From assembly GCA_009760855.2 (NCBI GenBank), contig WPIO01000005.1, positions 6,124,001-6,188,000 on the forward strand: a stretch of 64,000 bases of DNA, in the 5' to 3' direction. The notes under the pieces are model-generated. The model was not told the DNA's origin, ran no database searches, and worked only from the letters and a program-made list of their open reading frames with translations. Of this stretch, positions 1 to 12,825 are shown in pieces. Positions within the stretch are counted from its first letter, which is position 1. Each line of letters begins with the position of its first letter. The translations under genes were made by a program, and so were the position numbers. Source of the stretch: Cristatella mucedo (Eukaryota > Bryozoa > Phylactolaemata > Cristatellidae).

Positions 1-96
1 AAACACCTGACATCATCCCTAAAAATAAACATGGGCAACAGTTTTGAACTGCAACCAGCAGTAATGAAGGAAACAAAACCGCGACAATTCAATTGC

Positions 97-212
97 TGAC
101 CATTCGACCATGCTTCTTTTGCAGCAAATGCAAAGTGCCTAGAAAGAGGTTGAGTTCTCTACAGGGTGCTATATCAAATGTATAATTATTATTGATTAGG
201 CCGAATCCAACT
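97..212 (+). mobile_element. LINE-A 3' tail
   Basis: It contains the end block GCAGCAAATGCAAAGTGCC, the hairpin AGAGGTTGAGTTCTCT and an ATT-rich end. Confidence 0.7.
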
Positions 213-605
213 ATAAATAACTAGGGTGGCTTTAGGCCGGACTGGAGTGCTAGCTAGGGCCTGTCTGGCATAAAGGCCGGATTTTGCCGACATTTGTGTT
301 AACACTTTCTGGTGCAAATCCGTCACGGCCAAGGGCTGCCACCGCTAGCCGTGCGCAAAGCAAAGTCGCAGTTCTAAAATCATACTGTGAAACGCGCAAA
401 GCAAAATCAAGCACAACAACAGTTAGCTCTCAAAGCAAAAAGCGGCCGAGAGACGGCTCGTGCCTCGAAAACTTGTTAGTTGGGATACTCGTAAGTCAAA
501 ATACTTCTATAGTAAAGGGGCAGAACACTGACAACTCAATTAGGCCGGATCCATCAATAAATAACTACAGGGCAGATCTGGCCTAAAGGCTGGAGTTTGC
601 CGACC
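195..605 (+). repeat. Two direct repeats of an unknown element (195-292, 538-605)
   Basis: Both copies have TTAGGCCGGATCC-like starts, ATAAATAACTA and AAAGGC.GGA.TTTGCCGAC ends, about 340 bases apart. They could be the ends of a small element; the part between has no recognisable protein. Confidence 0.5.
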
Positions 606-1379
606 TCACCGATTTGGTGTCCCGATCGCCCCGGGAGAATTGTGTATGCTAGTCGTTGGAAGGGCACACTGGAGCTGCATTTCCTTTAGGAAAGTTGTTG
701 CTAGAATGCTGCTGCTCATAGGTTGAGGTCAGAGATGGGGGAGTGCTGCCTGTGGCTGCAACCTATTCTGCGGCTGTGAAAATGCAGCAGCAGAAAGGTA
801 TTTAAGGCCTCTATGTTTTTGTGGGGAAGAACACATGCCGCAGTGGCAGCAGCAATTGCAGCTGCCACCTACTGAACAGGGGAGACGTGTCGCCCTGGGC
901 AATGTCTGGTCCTAGTACCCGACCCCCCATGCTGCCTCAAGCTGTGCCTAGGTTGACGAACGACCAACTCGAGGCACCCACAAGCTTGTATAGATTGCAT
1001 AAGCGCGCGAGCTGTTTGGAGTCGAACTCTCGAGTTAGATTGTTGTCGGCATCAATGGGTTACATCCACCTGACAGGTAGATTATCCGAGTGGGGGGACA
1101 GATGATACTCTAAGCATCACCTCTGTAGCTATGCATCAAGTCCTTCAGGGGCCACCATCCTCACGAACGGTCTATCGACGTTGGCATTCGTTCAACCTTC
1201 AGTTTCTTCAATATGCATGGAAGTTTGACAGTGGCCATATGCATTGAGAGATTCTATAGAATGTAGTCTCTTCATGTAGGTTTCCGTGTGCAGTTGTTAC
1301 TTTAATAATGTCGAGTAAAAAGAGCCTTTCCTGAAGACCATATACAATCCCCTCTGTGATCTTCACAGGCGGACAAACT

Positions 1380-2245
1380 TATTTCAGCCGTAACTGAGAT
1401 TTGTTATACTTCTTTGGATGACGAGGTTATACCTAAGTTCTTCAGATCGGCTATCGTTCGACCGATACTTCAAAACCTAGGATTAGATTCAGAGGTCCTA
1501 GCAAACTATCGTCCTGCTTCCCTTCCTTTTTGTCCAAATTCTATAAAAGATTGCTGCTGTGCATCTTGTAGCACACATTGAAAGAATAAATTGTCAGGAA
1601 AATTATTTCAGTCTGGATTCAAACGATACCACTGCACTAAAACTGCTCTCCTCTGTGTAACTAACGGCTACCGAAAAGCCACTAGGCAACTGTGGTTGGT
1701 GATAAAAATTGATGCTTTTAAGGCTAGTTAACAAATCCCCGAGGTTTGACCACGTGCCTACTTTGCAAAAGAGCTTCGGTGGCTTCAGGTTGACCACCGG
1801 ATGCAGAACTCTTTTGCTGACCCATAAGGTCGGTCACGGCTTGGCTCCTTCATACCTAGTTGAACTGCTGCACCAGTGTTAGCCTCCTTGTGCTCTCAAA
1901 GTCCCTCTGTGGACAATAAATTAGCTGTTCCATTCCTCCACTTAAAGACGTTGGCAAGGGAAGCTTTTGCTCTGCAGCTCCTAGGCTGTAGAACTCACTT
2001 CCATAATATTTAGGCAACAACATCTACTACCCTGCTGCCGACCATGGTGCATCCTTTCCATCCCATCCATCCTTCCTGAGCTGCTACTTCCATTCTACTC
2101 ACTACCTTAACATCCCTCCTGATTCAGCTATGCGGCTCACTTTCTCTTTTTTTGCGTGAGATGAAGTCTGTTGGCTACCACATGCCTACCGAATGCCGTG
2201 CAGGTTTTGAGTGTGCCATATTTCCTGCTCAGTCTTTGTGGCTTT
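1380..2245 (+). mobile_element. LINE-B fragment with RT start and C-terminal region
   Basis: Plus-strand pieces read VRPILQNLGLDSEVLANYRP and PFLSKFYKRLL (fingers region of RT, N-Y-R-P motif), followed after an internal deletion by LAPSYLVELLHQC-like and DNKLAVPFLHLKT-like blocks shared with the copies at 35, 48, 57 and 62 kb. It has many stops. It lies upstream of the first csp-A exon found. Confidence 0.75.
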
Positions 2246-2713
2246 GTGTAGTTACAGATGGAGAGATATATTGTATTACATTTTCACAACTTACATTTTT
2301 CGTTTATTCCTGATTGGTGGGGTGCTTTGGAACCCTTTTATTTACAGTCAAGATGTAAGCTTTACCCCGACATTTTTCGGCAATGTCGAGTTATTGTTTA
2401 CCCCTTACACTTCTCTTTCCTGCTGCCTGGTCCTCTGTTGCTTCTCTTCCCGCTGGCATTTGTCAGTGTAGATGCTAGATAGCTTCGTGCGAGTAATGTA
2501 TGTGCTGTGTCTTCATGCCAGCAATGCGCTTCTTCAGCTGGATGCAGTCGTTACGACCACCGTGGTTTCGTTGCAGCTCTTTTTTGCTATACCTATGCTG
2601 CTTTCGTTGTTGGGCCTTTTCGTGCTTTTTTGTATGGGCAGCCATTTTGTGGTTGGTACGTTGCTGTGGGCGGAAACCTTACAGCATCGCTGCCTTGTTC
2701 AATGGCCGTTTAG

Positions 2714-2795
2714 AGCCTCGGGTCGGACGCTTTATGAAGTCCTCGGCCTCGAGAAAGGAGCCAGCGAGACAGACATCAAGAAGGCCTACAGGAAA
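2714..2795 (+). CDS. DNAJC5: csp-A exon: N-terminal half of J domain
   Basis: The acceptor is pyrimidine-rich ...GTTTAG and the donor is AAA|GTAAGT. After one leading base that completes an upstream codon it encodes [17 protein letters not shown] then [10 protein letters not shown], helices I-II of the J domain with the conserved S-G-x-x-LYEVLG start of CSP proteins. It is 82 nt, identical in length to the csp-B exon, with 19 of 27 residues the same. Confidence 0.93.
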
Positions 2796-5700
2796 GTAAG
2801 TGTGCGACGTTTGCATGGGAGCCAATCGGCTCTCGAGCTCATCGGTAAACCTCCTGTGATGTTCTTGCTGCGCTTGCACCACCTCTGTGTTTGTCTCTTC
2901 TTTTGTACATCCACGATTGGTAGCTTCTGAGGACCTTACAAGCTCACACTCACACGCGAGAATACGCTCAAGCAGGCACATTTGCGCATGCAAATGCACC
3001 AAAAAGCCACACAAAAGTGGGCACACCTGGCCGCATGCACTCGTGCACGACAGGGCAGATATGTCGGACTGAGTCACTGAGCTGTGCTTACATTCCATTA
3101 TGTTACAGTCCAAATGTATAGCACCTAGAGAGAGATTGAGTTCTCTAAGGGCGCTTTATCAAGTGCATTAATATTATTTTGTTAAGGCTGGCATATAAAT
3201 GTTCTTGGCTCGACCGAATAGTCGACACTACTGGTCAGCTATGCTCTTTGGTAATGGCAGCTGCAGTCAAGCAATCACTAGCTCATGCTCGATGGATCAT
3301 CTGGGAAGAAACCTGGAGCATGTGACAAGATAAAAAAAATTATCTGCATCAGATTGGTTTTCCAGGCTTCGACTACTAAGCAAAGGGACCCACTAACCAC
3401 TTTTGCATGCTGACCCTGTGCATGTCACCCCTAACCATGTTATTCATGTTGTTTATCAAGCATGATATTACACACCATTCAATTGCATTTCCCTTTGCAG
3501 CAAATGTAAAGCGCCTAGAGAGAGATTGAGTTCTCTGAGGGCGCTTCATCAAGTGCATTATTATTATTATAAGGGAGCTAGGCAAATTGTATTTTTAAGC
3601 AAAAGTTGTTCAACAGAAATCAGAAATGAACTACTGCAGTGATGTGAAAGCAGAGTTGATGTTGATCCGTGCAGTATTGGCCGAATTATGGAATTCTCAA
3701 TGTAGAAAACTGAACTTAAAATGAAGCTGGTTAAAAGTCACAAGCATCTACCTCAACAAGCTGAAAACGTAAACCTAAATGTACAAGTCGTATAAGAAGC
3801 AGAGATCGGTGAATCTGTTATTTGTAGATATGTTGTTTCCTATTTACTTTCTGATTAGACGCAATTTGTCTGATCGTTTTTTAATTCTTTTTTTTATTTG
3901 AAAATAGTCAAAACTTCGAATCTCATGTTAATATGTTTGTCATTTGAATGGTACCCTAAACAGTTATTCGATTGTCGGATCAATCTTCTCAGTATTTTCT
4001 CGACATATGCCCTTAAATGCTAATGACCAGTATGGTGCCGACCACAGGGCTGAGTGTTGGCATCTGGTCTCCTTGCTAAATTCAGATCGTGTGCCTTGCC
4101 TGTCAGACACCCAGTACCTATTTAATTCTTGGTATCACGACTGTTTTTCGGCATTAGGACTCGTCATTGGCATAAGAAACGAGCTTCACCAGTTGCACAC
4201 GCCCTTGCTGAAAAGAATGCACACGTTTGTAGCTAGCCCTGAAGTGTCATCCAGACAAGAACGAAGGCAATGAACAAGCAACTGAGCAGGTATGGCCAGT
4301 CGCTATGTTATTCGTAAAGATGCTATTCTCTCTGATCACTGCAATGTCGTTCGAAAATACATGAAATGTAACATCTCACTTTTTTGTGGCCTGTTGTGCA
4401 TGGCTGATAGCACGCTCGGCGGATTTTTCCTGGTCAGAATGTAGACTTGCCATTTGGTCGCATTGCGTTTAAATCGAATGCTCATGTCATAATCGTGTCC
4501 TGTACTTTCATCATAGAATGGGAGTCAATTTGTGGCTGACGTTTCTAAAGTGCACTAGCAGTTGATTGAGCCGGCTGTTGAACATTGACTTTTGGACCTC
4601 TGGAGCTAGGCAGCTCCGTGTATGCACCACTTCCGGACACTGCTGTGGACATTCGGCCACCGTTTTCTTGTCTTTCCGAAATTTGCATGGTTGCTCAATC
4701 CAATTTTGGAGCTTTTGGAGCTTTAGTGGCCACATGACCGAGTTGCTTTACCAGAATAATCTTACTTAAACCAGGACCCGCTGGGTTAAAGTGACTGGGC
4801 TGGAGCCTTCACCTTGAAGCTAGGTATGAAATAGCACCGTGCAACCAGATGCTGTAAAATTGTGCCACTCTTTGCAAGTGCATGATGGGATCACCTTATT
4901 CATGTGCAATTTTGCTGCCGGCTGCCCGTGCGTGGCCAATTAGCGAGTGACACACGTTTCTGGCTCCCAGAACTGTAGTTCGAATTCTGCTGGCACCAGG
5001 AATTTTTCTTGACTGGCACAACTGGAGGGCAGTGGTCCACAGTGGCTTCTAGTGAGGTGTTTCTGGTTTGAGGGCAACACGCAGCCCCCCCCCAATGTCG
5101 TCCCTAGGCCGTGCTATGCCCTTTCCTGTGAGCATATATAGGATGATCTTCCTTAACTAGACTGCGTTTGAGAGACGCGGCATGAGCTACGAGCTAGCAC
5201 CGGCTCACTGTTGCGGATCGAGGTCTGCCGGGGACTCGGCTCGCAGGTCTAATGCGATGGATACGGTCGGCCTGCTGATTTTGCTTCTGCTGTGTACGTG
5301 GACTTTAAATGGCTGCCGGAGTCGGTCACCTTGGTACTCGTTTTGCTTGCAAAGTGAAGACGACTTGAGTGTAGTGGCTTAAGCCGGGCTTATAAGGCGA
5401 GTCTTACTTCCTACCTACAGTCGTCCCTAGTTTATTGTGGTTTATCAGTTCCAGACTCTGCCTCGATAAGTGAATTTCTGAGAAGTAGGATTCTTTATTT
5501 ATAAATCGAATATTTTCGTAGTTACATCATAGAAAATCTGTTCACGACCCTGTAAATACGGTTCTTAACCTTATTAGAGCCCTCTGGACATGAATAACCC
5601 ATTTGGTCACCATTACACTCGTACTATTCAATATATGAGACAAAATGAGAGAAAATAAGACATATTAGACGTTACAAATATCTTGTTGTTATTATTGTAC

Positions 5701-8700
5701 ATTTAATTACACACAGTATTTACACACAGCGACCACTAAGCTGTGAAAATAGTGCAACTTGTTCGATGATGAAGTGATGAAGATGAAAATGTGTACACTC
5801 AGCAAAGAAGAGTAAGGTTACTGCCCCTCTGAAGGCACGACTACAATAGGAGAGTCTTCAGGTGGTGCAGTATCTTCAGCAGGTGCTTGGTCGTCTTCCG
5901 AGTTCAATACTTACAGTAATATTGATTTTAATTGTAATACAGGGTTGTATAATTGACTCGGACAACCGAGCGCTTGCTTTATCATTTTTGCTATCTCGAT
6001 CACCCTTTTAATGAATATATATGTATTTGAAAAAACCGCAATAGAGTGACGCCACAAAAGTCGAAGCGAGGTGGTGAAAATTGGCGAGGGACGACTGTAC
6101 TTGAGTCTTCGGTGTATACATTACCAAAGCATGGGGCTGTCCAAGACTTAGGGAGGACGTAACGAAGAATCAGCAGCTAAACATGGTTTTACTTCTCGGC
6201 CAAGACTCAGGCAAAGACTTAGTGAACGACCATTCATATGCGACGTCAAGGCACGCCTTCTTCATTGCTTTGAAAAGCCTGGCCGACGACTTAGCCGGCC
6301 AAATCATCGAAGCGTTCCACGAGAGTCTCTGTTTATGGGACACCAAGAGCTCTTCATGTAAGAATAAGATAATGAGGCTGCCGGCGATAAAGGCAATCAT
6401 GCAAGTTAAAGGTCACCGGGAGGTGCATCGCGTAGGGCCATTTCCTTCCTACCATACAAAAGCCATGTTCCCATGATTGCTTATGGGTTAGAGCAAGTAG
6501 GAAGCGAGGCTTAGAGGAAAACTGACCGTGTAAACTTCCTACAAGAAGGAAGACCGAAGCAGGACAGAAGTAGGTAGGAAGCAAGGCTCATCGTGCAAAC
6601 CCGGCTTTAGACGTCTTCGTTTGAAGCAGTAATAATAATAATTCATTTGTATAGTGCCCTCATAGAACTGAATCTCTTTCCAGGCACTTTACAGGTGCTG
6701 TATAGAAAGCATTACCAAATGATTGGTGGTAACATCCGCAAGCAGCAGGCACATGCACACGAAAGACGAATCACAAAGACAGTCGCAGCAAGCATGCTGT
6801 CGGGCGGCTCCTATGGACCCTGGCGGTAAGGTGCTGGCTCTTCACAACCTGGATCATGGGTTCTAGTCCTGCAGTGCTCGATTCTCTATTGACCACTGAA
6901 AGCAGTGGTGATAGCCGTGAAGGCTCTTTTGCTGCTATATAAATGAGGCTATTGAATCAGCCTACTCTGTTTGTTATGGACTTTTCTTTCATGGGTGCCG
7001 GCACTAAGTTGTTTTTAGTCCTTAATGAGTTGTTTAAGTCAAGTATGTGTTGCATTCGATTCTCTTATGCTGTTTTGCAGCTATGGTATTTCCACTCTTT
7101 TTTAAGACCTATACTTGGTTTATCCCTCCCCTCATCAGCTGCCTTAAAGTGCTCAGATATTATTTCCAGTGTCTGAATCGGCAGGCCTAGGGCTTTCCTC
7201 TTTCTAATATTGTGCATTATCTGGTATGTGTGATCACAAGGACAGTTGTTCTTGGGGATTATTCATCCTTAGGATTATTAGTAAAAGTACGGGTTAGCTG
7301 ATTCAGCAACCTCATTTGCATAGCAAAAAAAAGAGTCTCAGCGGCTATCACTCCCAATTGCAGTGGGTTCTAAAGCATAGGCAGCTGCTGCTTCAGGACT
7401 CAAACCCACGACTTATATCCTGAAGTGCAAGCATTCTATCCTTAGGCTAAGAGCCAGTGGCTAATTATCACAGCAGCCGTTTATCCTAGGGAGATTGCTT
7501 TTGCATATGTCAGATGTTGTCATGCAAAAGTTTAACTATTGTTTTGCAAATGCCCTTCATGTAATACTCATACAGCATGAAAGAATGTATATCTGAAGCA
7601 GGTAAATTAGATAAGACTTTATTTTAAAGGATGTTAATTTTGGAGGCATCATATGTGTTCACACTCAAGAAAATGTTGTACAGTGCTACAGTAAAAGTCG
7701 AAAACACGTATTTTAACGTGAAGCTACTTATGTAGAATAGAGTAGATATATAAACTAAACGGCAGTCACGATGTAATGCTGCAACTGCTTTTGCCAAACG
7801 AGTGATCAGAGAGACAAGGGACGTTGTACGCTAGCTGCTCCAAAGGAATGAAGCAAGCTATGACAGCTATTCTAGCATGCATCGCGATAGATTCTCCGAT
7901 ACCGACGACGATTAACACTCTGTTGCTGCTTGCAGAAGACACTCACTTCAGGTGACTTCATGCAAGCGCTTCCTTCATGCTTAACTGTTACTCGGTCACT
8001 ATTGCCGAGAGCTTTGCCGACGTCCTATACCGTACCGTGTCTCCAGCCTGCTATCGGCTGTAATGTGACGATAAGCTGCTGCAGTGACGTATGAGCTGGA
8101 ATAGTTGGATTGTGTACTTCGATCTGCTGATGGAATCTTTAAGTGGCTCCAGATTTGAATTTGTTTGTTCTTGCTTATGTTCTTGTGCATAAGCTTTAAC
8201 TTCGGTGTGGACATAGATCCAGCTGCTATTGTTTGTTGCCTAAGAAAATGACAGTCACTTACTCCCATTTACCGAGACAATCATGTGCTCATTTCTAATC
8301 CCAGAGCCTGCCAAGGTTTGATTTGTTTTTTTAAACCATGCCGAGTGAGCTTTGAGAGGTGTATGCAAGCAGTACAATCGTTAATCGGTGACGACAGTGT
8401 ACTTTGATCAATTAAACTTTGTCCAGTGATATTATTAGACAAGCATCCAGTGCGAAGCAATGCTTTGGTTCGCATTATGTTCCACATCCATTCTCAATCC
8501 CTTGCAAGTGCAAACTATCCCGATTTCCAATCTCGATGCCACGATACACAGGAGCTTGTGGTTAGAGATCTGCTGATAAATCAAGATCTTGCCTAAACAG
8601 CCGGATGCACATTAGCGCACAGAACTCGTGCCAGCTACTTATACAAATGTGAGTATTTTTATATTAAGCTAGCATAAGCAATAACTGTTTTGTTAAGATT

Positions 8701-9147
8701 TGTGTAGAAAGTACTTTTTTGGAGCACTGCTTAAGCTCTATTAGTACATGACCAGGAAAGCCGTTCTCCAGAAAGCAGTTAAGACACAAGCATGAGTCAG
8801 TTATACCTAGGGCAGTGGTCCTCAACCTTCCTAATGCTGCAACCCTTTAATGCAGCTCCTCATGTTGGGGCGACCCCCAACCGTAAAACTTCTGTGTGCG
8901 AAATATGGAAATGCGTGCTTTTCTATGGTCTTAAGCGAACCCTGTGAAAGGGTCGAACGATCCCCAAAGGGGTGGCGACCCACAGGTTGAGAATTGCTGC
9001 CCTAGGGTCTGGGGTACGTAGAGACAACATCGGAATAAAATCAGTGCTGGTTCTAGACAATCCTGCAATGCAATCCCTGTGATTCCACGATCCATCGCCC
9101 CTGATATGTAGTCTTGGTCCAAGATTCAACCATGTATCTGAGCAGTA

Positions 9148-9210
<63 letters not shown>

Positions 9211-12200
9211 GGTGCAGACGTTGCTGAAGCCTTTTGCACACTTGCGTATATCAAGGCCATTGAATGGTTGGGGAGCTCTCCAGCGCCTTCTAAAATTGTG
9301 TTTGCAGGGGCTAACTATTCGTGTGTGGTCCGAGTTAAAATAGTGGTCTCTGTCGATTTGATTGCTATTTGACATAATGTGGCTGCTGTGTATAAAAGGT
9401 TGGTTTGCACCAAAGTACTGTCAAAAGCTGACTTAACGGGTTGCATTGCCTTTTCGATCCTCTAGCTTGGAAAACAGTTTAGTCAATGAAGAACTAAACT
9501 ACAGCTTTTCTTCTAGGTAGTAGCTCTTATAAAGCAAATGGCTGATTGCAAAATGCAGAGTATGTCTGTAATAGATTAGTTAGGGCCATGCCGACTTCTA
9601 GGCAAACTGGGTTATTTACAAGTATTTGAGGTATCGCAATTCTTTACATGCATATGTGATGTGCAAATTATTCCAAATCTTAGTCGTTAGTTTTTAAATA
9701 AGTGCTTCACGTGTGTTTATGCATGGAACTCGATTGTTTATTTCTATCAATGATCAGTCATCCTGGGACCGTCAGTTTGTGTGACCGACCCGATTCTGAC
9801 CCTCTGGCCAGCTGGGGTTGAAAGTCTTATGATTAATCATTCTTTTTTCCTACCGTGCTTGCGATGCCGAGCTGGTTTGGTCTAGCGGTTAAGGTGCTCG
9901 CCCCGACTAAGGTCTGACTGAGGTCGTGGGCTCGAGCCCCGAGGCATATGTGAAGCGCCTGAATAGAGATTAAGTTCTCTTGGGGCGCTATATAAATGAA
10001 TTATTTTTTTTTTTCAGCCGACTTCTTCGATCGACCTTTGATAGCTGATTGTGCATTATCCACCGTTAAGTAGGCCGTAATAATTGTTGTTGCACAGCAG
10101 AAAAAATGGGCTGTGAGGCACCTGCTTGAAAAGATATTCGTTTGACATTCAGAGTGAAATGTTTTCACTTTGTCAGTTTTTGTGGTTTTTATTTACGTGC
10201 TGCCGGTGTTGACACTCGATGTTTTCTTTCTCCAGCCACAAGCATTGGAACTTTGCTTAGAAAATTAGGAACGGCTTCAGTGTTTTAATTTGCTGCAGAT
10301 GTGTACACATACATGCCGGGATGTACCTTAAAATAGATGGCATTCTTGTCGTGCCGAGCCTGAATCGGTATTACAACATAAGGAACATGTCATACTAGCC
10401 CTGTGCATGCCCTTAAAAGAGAATTGGCATATTTGCTAATATTATAGCTCACAAGAAAAGGCAACCTTAGCCAAGAGAAGATGTGAAACTATGATCAGAA
10501 AAACTATCTGCATTAAGCTTCGTCAGAGAACAGACAAATCTATCGTTATTTTTTCAAAGTAGAGAAGTAGGGGAGACTTGTTTGCAATCGGCTTTCGGTG
10601 GAGGGCTTAGCCATGCTTCGTATTATTTCAATGAAAGCAGCAAGCTTAGTGCTGCAGCTGGGTACCCGGATGAATGTTAGGACTGCATGATGTAGCTTAG
10701 TTTCATTGACGTAGTGCCATCTCAATGTCAGACCTTGGGTGCAGATTTGGGAAATAATGTAATAGCACTGTTCTATTCTTAAAGAGCCACTGTTGATCTG
10801 GCCCTAATAGGTGGATTATGGACTAGGTTGATTATACTACTATACTTATTTAGCTTGTAGGTCGCTTCGACCTTGTGGTCCAGTAAATTGTAGTGGTTCG
10901 CGTTGTCTACTGCTGAATGTGTAATAATAATAATGATAATGCACTTGATAAAGCCCCCTCAGAGAACTCAATCTCTTTCTAGGCGCTTTACATTTGCTGC
11001 AAAGGGAAATTCAATTGAATGTTCAGTAATAGCATGCTTGATAAACAACATGAATAACATGGTTAGGGTGACATGCACAGGGACAGCACGCAAATGTGGT
11101 TAGTGGCAGCATGCACAGTGTCAGCACGCATAAGCACATCAAGGACGAATCACAGGGACCCACTAAATGCTGTCCTAAATAAGTGTTTAAGCTCTTTTTA
11201 AACGTGGTCAAGTCAGGGGATGTTGTGACGCAAGGCGGGAGTGAGTTCCAGGCTTTGGGAGCATACGAACTAAATGCATGGTCTCCAAAGGATTTGAGGT
11301 TTGTACGAGGTACTTGTAGACTGTTGGATTCCGAAAAGCGGGTGGTACGATGCTTGGCCTGATGGTGGAGTATATCTGAGAGATAGGCTGGAGCCAATAA
11401 ATGAAGTGACCTAAAAGTGAACGACAAAACCTTGAAGTCAATCCGTTGCTTGACTGGTAGCCAGTGCAGGTCGGCAAGAAGTGGTGTGATGTGGCAACTG
11501 CAATGCTCACGACAGACAAGCTTAGCTGCAGAGTTTTGCACCATCTGCAATCGCCTGATTGCACATGCCGGTAGGCCAGTAAGCAGTGAGTTGCAGAAGT
11601 CGAGACCGGATGTCATGAATGCATGGACCAACTTAGACGTGGTTTCCTTATCTAAACAAGCCCGAATTGTAGCAATGTCATGTAGCTGAAAGTAGGCAGA
11701 TTTGACTGTGGAGCTGAATGTATCTGCTGATGCTTAAGCTCTCAATAGTCCTCAATTAAGTTTCTTAGGCATGTGTTTCATGCAAGCAAAAAACTGCACA
11801 TACATTCCAGTGGCATCCATCTGGTACACAATCTTCTTGAGTAATGGTGAAAATACCTGCACAACCCTCAGGGTTCGTGTATAGTTCTGCTGTGTTTCGT
11901 ACCGTGTGAATCTAGTCAAACAGGCAGTAATTCACTGCTACCCATATGGAATGCCATGCCTCTCTCCCTGACAGTGACCTAAACCTCACTGTCAGTTCGG
12001 CCCAACGGTGTGCCGTGGTCAAATTTTTGCAGCACTTAGGCTTGCTGCTGCCGGTGCCCTCGATTCCATTCCAAGCTGCATGGGGTGAGAGCAACACTTC
12101 CATTGAGTGTCCTTGGACATTTTTGCTTGCAGCACTCGACAGAGGTGCACACTGGCGCTCACTTCAGCAGCTGTCGTTATGAGATTTAGCAAATCTTAAC

Positions 12201-12787
12201 TTGCGTGCAAGTCGTGGGGCTACTGCCTCACTTTTGGCCGCCACGCTCTCCTGCGGTCATAGTGCTGGATGCAGAATCAGCTTCGCTGCTGTCGTTCTTG
12301 CTTCAGTTCAAGAAAGTAAACCACGCTAACGCCGTGCTCAGTGATCCGACCAAGCGGCGCCTGTACGACAGCTACGGATCGCTGGGCCTGTACGTGGCCG
12401 AGCAGTTTGGTGAAGAGAATGTCGGCACCTATTTCATGCTGAACAGCGGCTTATGCAAGGTGATCGCCGAACTTGACTGCTCTGCAGTGGCTGTGTTGCA
12501 GCAGGCACACGGTTGCTTTGACCGAATCTTTTTGCACTGTGAGTTCTTGAGGTGGCAGATGACCCAATCAGCACTTTCTCTTTGTAGGCCTTATTTATCA
12601 TATGCGGCTGTCTCACCGGATGCTATTGCTGCTGCTGTTTCTGTTGCTGCTGCAACTTCTGCTGTGGGAAATGCAAACCCAAAGGGGCAGAACAAGATAT
12701 GCCCTACGAAGATCTGGTAAGCAGCCCCTCTCTGTACCGTGAAAACGCCTATGAGCAAAGCCGTTGCCACTAACACGTTGATGTGTA

Positions 12788-12825
<38 letters not shown>

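Larger units (their letters stand above)
2796..4232 (+). other. csp-A intron 1
   Basis: GT-AG intron of 1,437 bases, phase 0. It holds two LINE-A ends close together (3092-3180, 3380-3575). I see nothing else beyond AT-rich sequence after 3600. Confidence 0.85.
4290..12306 (+). other. csp-A intron 2 (8 kb)
   Basis: GT-AG, phase 0. Contents in order: Tigger-like element 5418-6097, LINE-A tail 6633-6800, SINE-2 at 6825 and 7293, SPIN-like element 8813-8999, (CA)n 9149, SINE-1 at 9867, LINE-A 10915-11745. The stretches 4290-5415, 6100-6630, 7465-8800, 9210-9866, 10015-10914 and 11746-12306 show no gene or repeat that I recognise. Confidence 0.85.

Noticed and set aside
6170-6584. Overlapping frames of 76-97 codons on both strands
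   Set aside because: No recognisable domain, no start or splice context; lies between a transposon and a LINE tail within an intron.
9867-9960. tRNA gene
   Set aside because: Box A and B are present but no acceptor stem can close; the same unit recurs with a LINE-type tail, so it is a SINE head.
11023-11631. 202-codon minus-strand frame as a host gene
   Set aside because: Its motifs are those of a CR1/L2-type reverse transcriptase C terminus, and broken copies occur at 15.6, 18 and 59 kb, so it is a mobile element.
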